From: Caryophanales bacterium UBA6879
GTDB lineage: Bacteria > Bacillota_I > Bacilli_A > RFN20 > CAG-288
Assembly: GCA_002449135.1 (NCBI GenBank)
Contig: DKCH01000032.1
Span: 1 to 22,164, forward strand
DNA length: 22,164 bases
Reading direction: 5' to 3'
Numbering within the stretch: the stretch's first letter is position 1; each line of letters begins with the position of its first letter. Below the pieces are notes generated by a model that was given only the letters and a program-made list of their open reading frames with translations, was not told the DNA's origin and made no database searches. The position numbers and the translations under genes are program-made. Of this stretch, positions 21,556 to 22,164 are shown one piece after another.

Positions 21556-22164
21556 ATGAAAACAAATAAAGTAACTGCTATTAAACCAAAACTAAAGCTA
21601 AATTATAAAAGAACATTTATAATCGGTTTTGCTTTTTTTGGTATTTTACTTTTGTGGCAGGTTTACGATTCTTGGTGTCCAACCTTTTTAACTGAGCTTT
21701 TTAAGGAAGCCCTTAATGCTAACAAAGAAGAAGATGTGCAATATCTTGTTGGGGTTATTATGGCTTTAGATAATTTAGCTGCTTTAATTATGCTTCCAAT
21801 ATTTGGACATTTATCTGATAAAACTCATACTAAAATCGGTAAAAGAATGCCTTATATTTTAATAGGTACCTTCTGCTGTGCTATTGCTTTTCCATTTATT
21901 CCTCTTTTGTTTCATATTCATAATTTAGTTGGAACAATTTCTTTAATGGCAATAGTTGTTTTCTTTGCAATGATGTATAGAAATCCTGCAGTAGCTTTAA
22001 TGCCAGATATTACTCCTAAGCCATTAAGAAGCAAAGCTAATAGTATTATTAACATTATGGGATATATAGGTGGTGCTTGTGCTACTTTAGTAGGAATCAT
22101 TTATAGTTTAAGTGATTATCTAGGTAAAAACGATTCAAACATTTGGAGAAATCATCAAGGAAAT
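21556..22164 (+). CDS. MFS transporter, sugar-cation symporter-like (3' partial)
   Basis: The first 203 residues are present and the frame is open to the window edge. The start is supported by AAAAGGGG 6 nt upstream. Hydrophobic helices are visible at about 21-37, 64-85, 98-120, 126-145 and 160-182. The loop GHLSDKTHTKIGKRMPYILIG (about 95-115) is the MFS motif A (GxLSDxxxxxxGRRxP), and ALMPDITPKPLRSKANSIINIMGYIGG resembles the GPH/SLC45-like sucrose or disaccharide symporters. It probably imports a sugar by cation symport; the substrate is unknown because the second half is missing. Confidence 0.85.
   Translation, partial: MKTNKVTAIKPKLKLNYKRTFIIGFAFFGILLLWQVYDSWCPTFLTELFKEALNANKEEDVQYLVGVIMALDNLAALIMLPIFGHLSDKTHTKIGKRMPYILIGTFCCAIAFPFIPLLFHIHNLVGTISLMAIVVFFAMMYRNPAVALMPDITPKPLRSKANSIINIMGYIGGACATLVGIIYSLSDYLGKNDSNIWRNHQGN

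Noticed and set aside
21918..22100. A 60-codon minus-strand frame at the window end
   Set aside because: Antisense to the MFS transporter, which has a ribosome site and MFS motif A.

Overview
The window is an AT-rich, densely packed bacterial segment. It looks like a chromosome piece from a low-GC Gram-positive relative (Bacillota: Bacilli/Erysipelotrichia/Acholeplasma-like, probably an anaerobic host-associated fermenter). The reasons are strong AT bias, Lys/Asn/Ile-rich proteins, AGGAG-type ribosome sites, short lipobox lipoproteins, a purine riboswitch, PPi-type phosphofructokinase, AdhE, and a Feo iron operon run by a DtxR/MntR-type repressor. TGA is used as a stop (end of the gene at 5405-6409), so this is not a code-4 mycoplasma. 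No insertion sequence, prophage, CRISPR array, tRNA or rRNA was seen.

Layout: 1-204 is the basic tail of an unknown protein. 241-2347 (minus) is a purine-uptake operon, a guanine-class riboswitch followed by a PbuG/AzgA permease and a small lipoprotein. 2521-3438 is class I fructose-bisphosphate aldolase. 3504-5329 (minus) holds a cytidylate-kinase-like protein and a CobW/G3E metallochaperone GTPase. 5405-8100 (plus) holds a DUF2804 protein, a gluconate 5-dehydrogenase-type SDR and a second lipoprotein. 8258-12607 (plus) is a probable operon: adhE, a small APH/choline-kinase-like kinase, a YbaK Cys-tRNA deacylase and a YhcH/YjgK/YiaL protein. It ends in an unusual 13-bp-closed structured element (12627-12721). 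Then come a ZIP/GufA metal transporter (plus), a tyrosine phosphatase (minus), PPi-dependent phosphofructokinase (plus), the feo operon (minus: FeoA-like, FeoA, FeoB, Cys-rich FeoB partner), its divergent DtxR/MntR-type regulator (plus), a proline-iminopeptidase-type hydrolase (minus), a family 2 glycosyltransferase (plus) and the start of an MFS transporter running off the end.

How it works together: aldolase, PPi-PFK and AdhE fit sugar fermentation to ethanol. The feo operon, its regulator, the ZIP transporter and the CobW protein make the window rich in metal homeostasis. The best-supported regulatory finding is the shared operator of the feo/regulator divergent promoter: four GTTAGT/ACTAAC hexamers about 10 bp apart over the feo -10, and a matching 6-4-6 palindrome over the regulator's -35. 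The other notable pattern is that several genes lack a Shine-Dalgarno sequence and have a -10 box placed so transcription would begin at or next to the start codon, suggesting leaderless mRNAs. I found no clear evidence of a wholly new multi-gene system; most of the window is housekeeping and transport.
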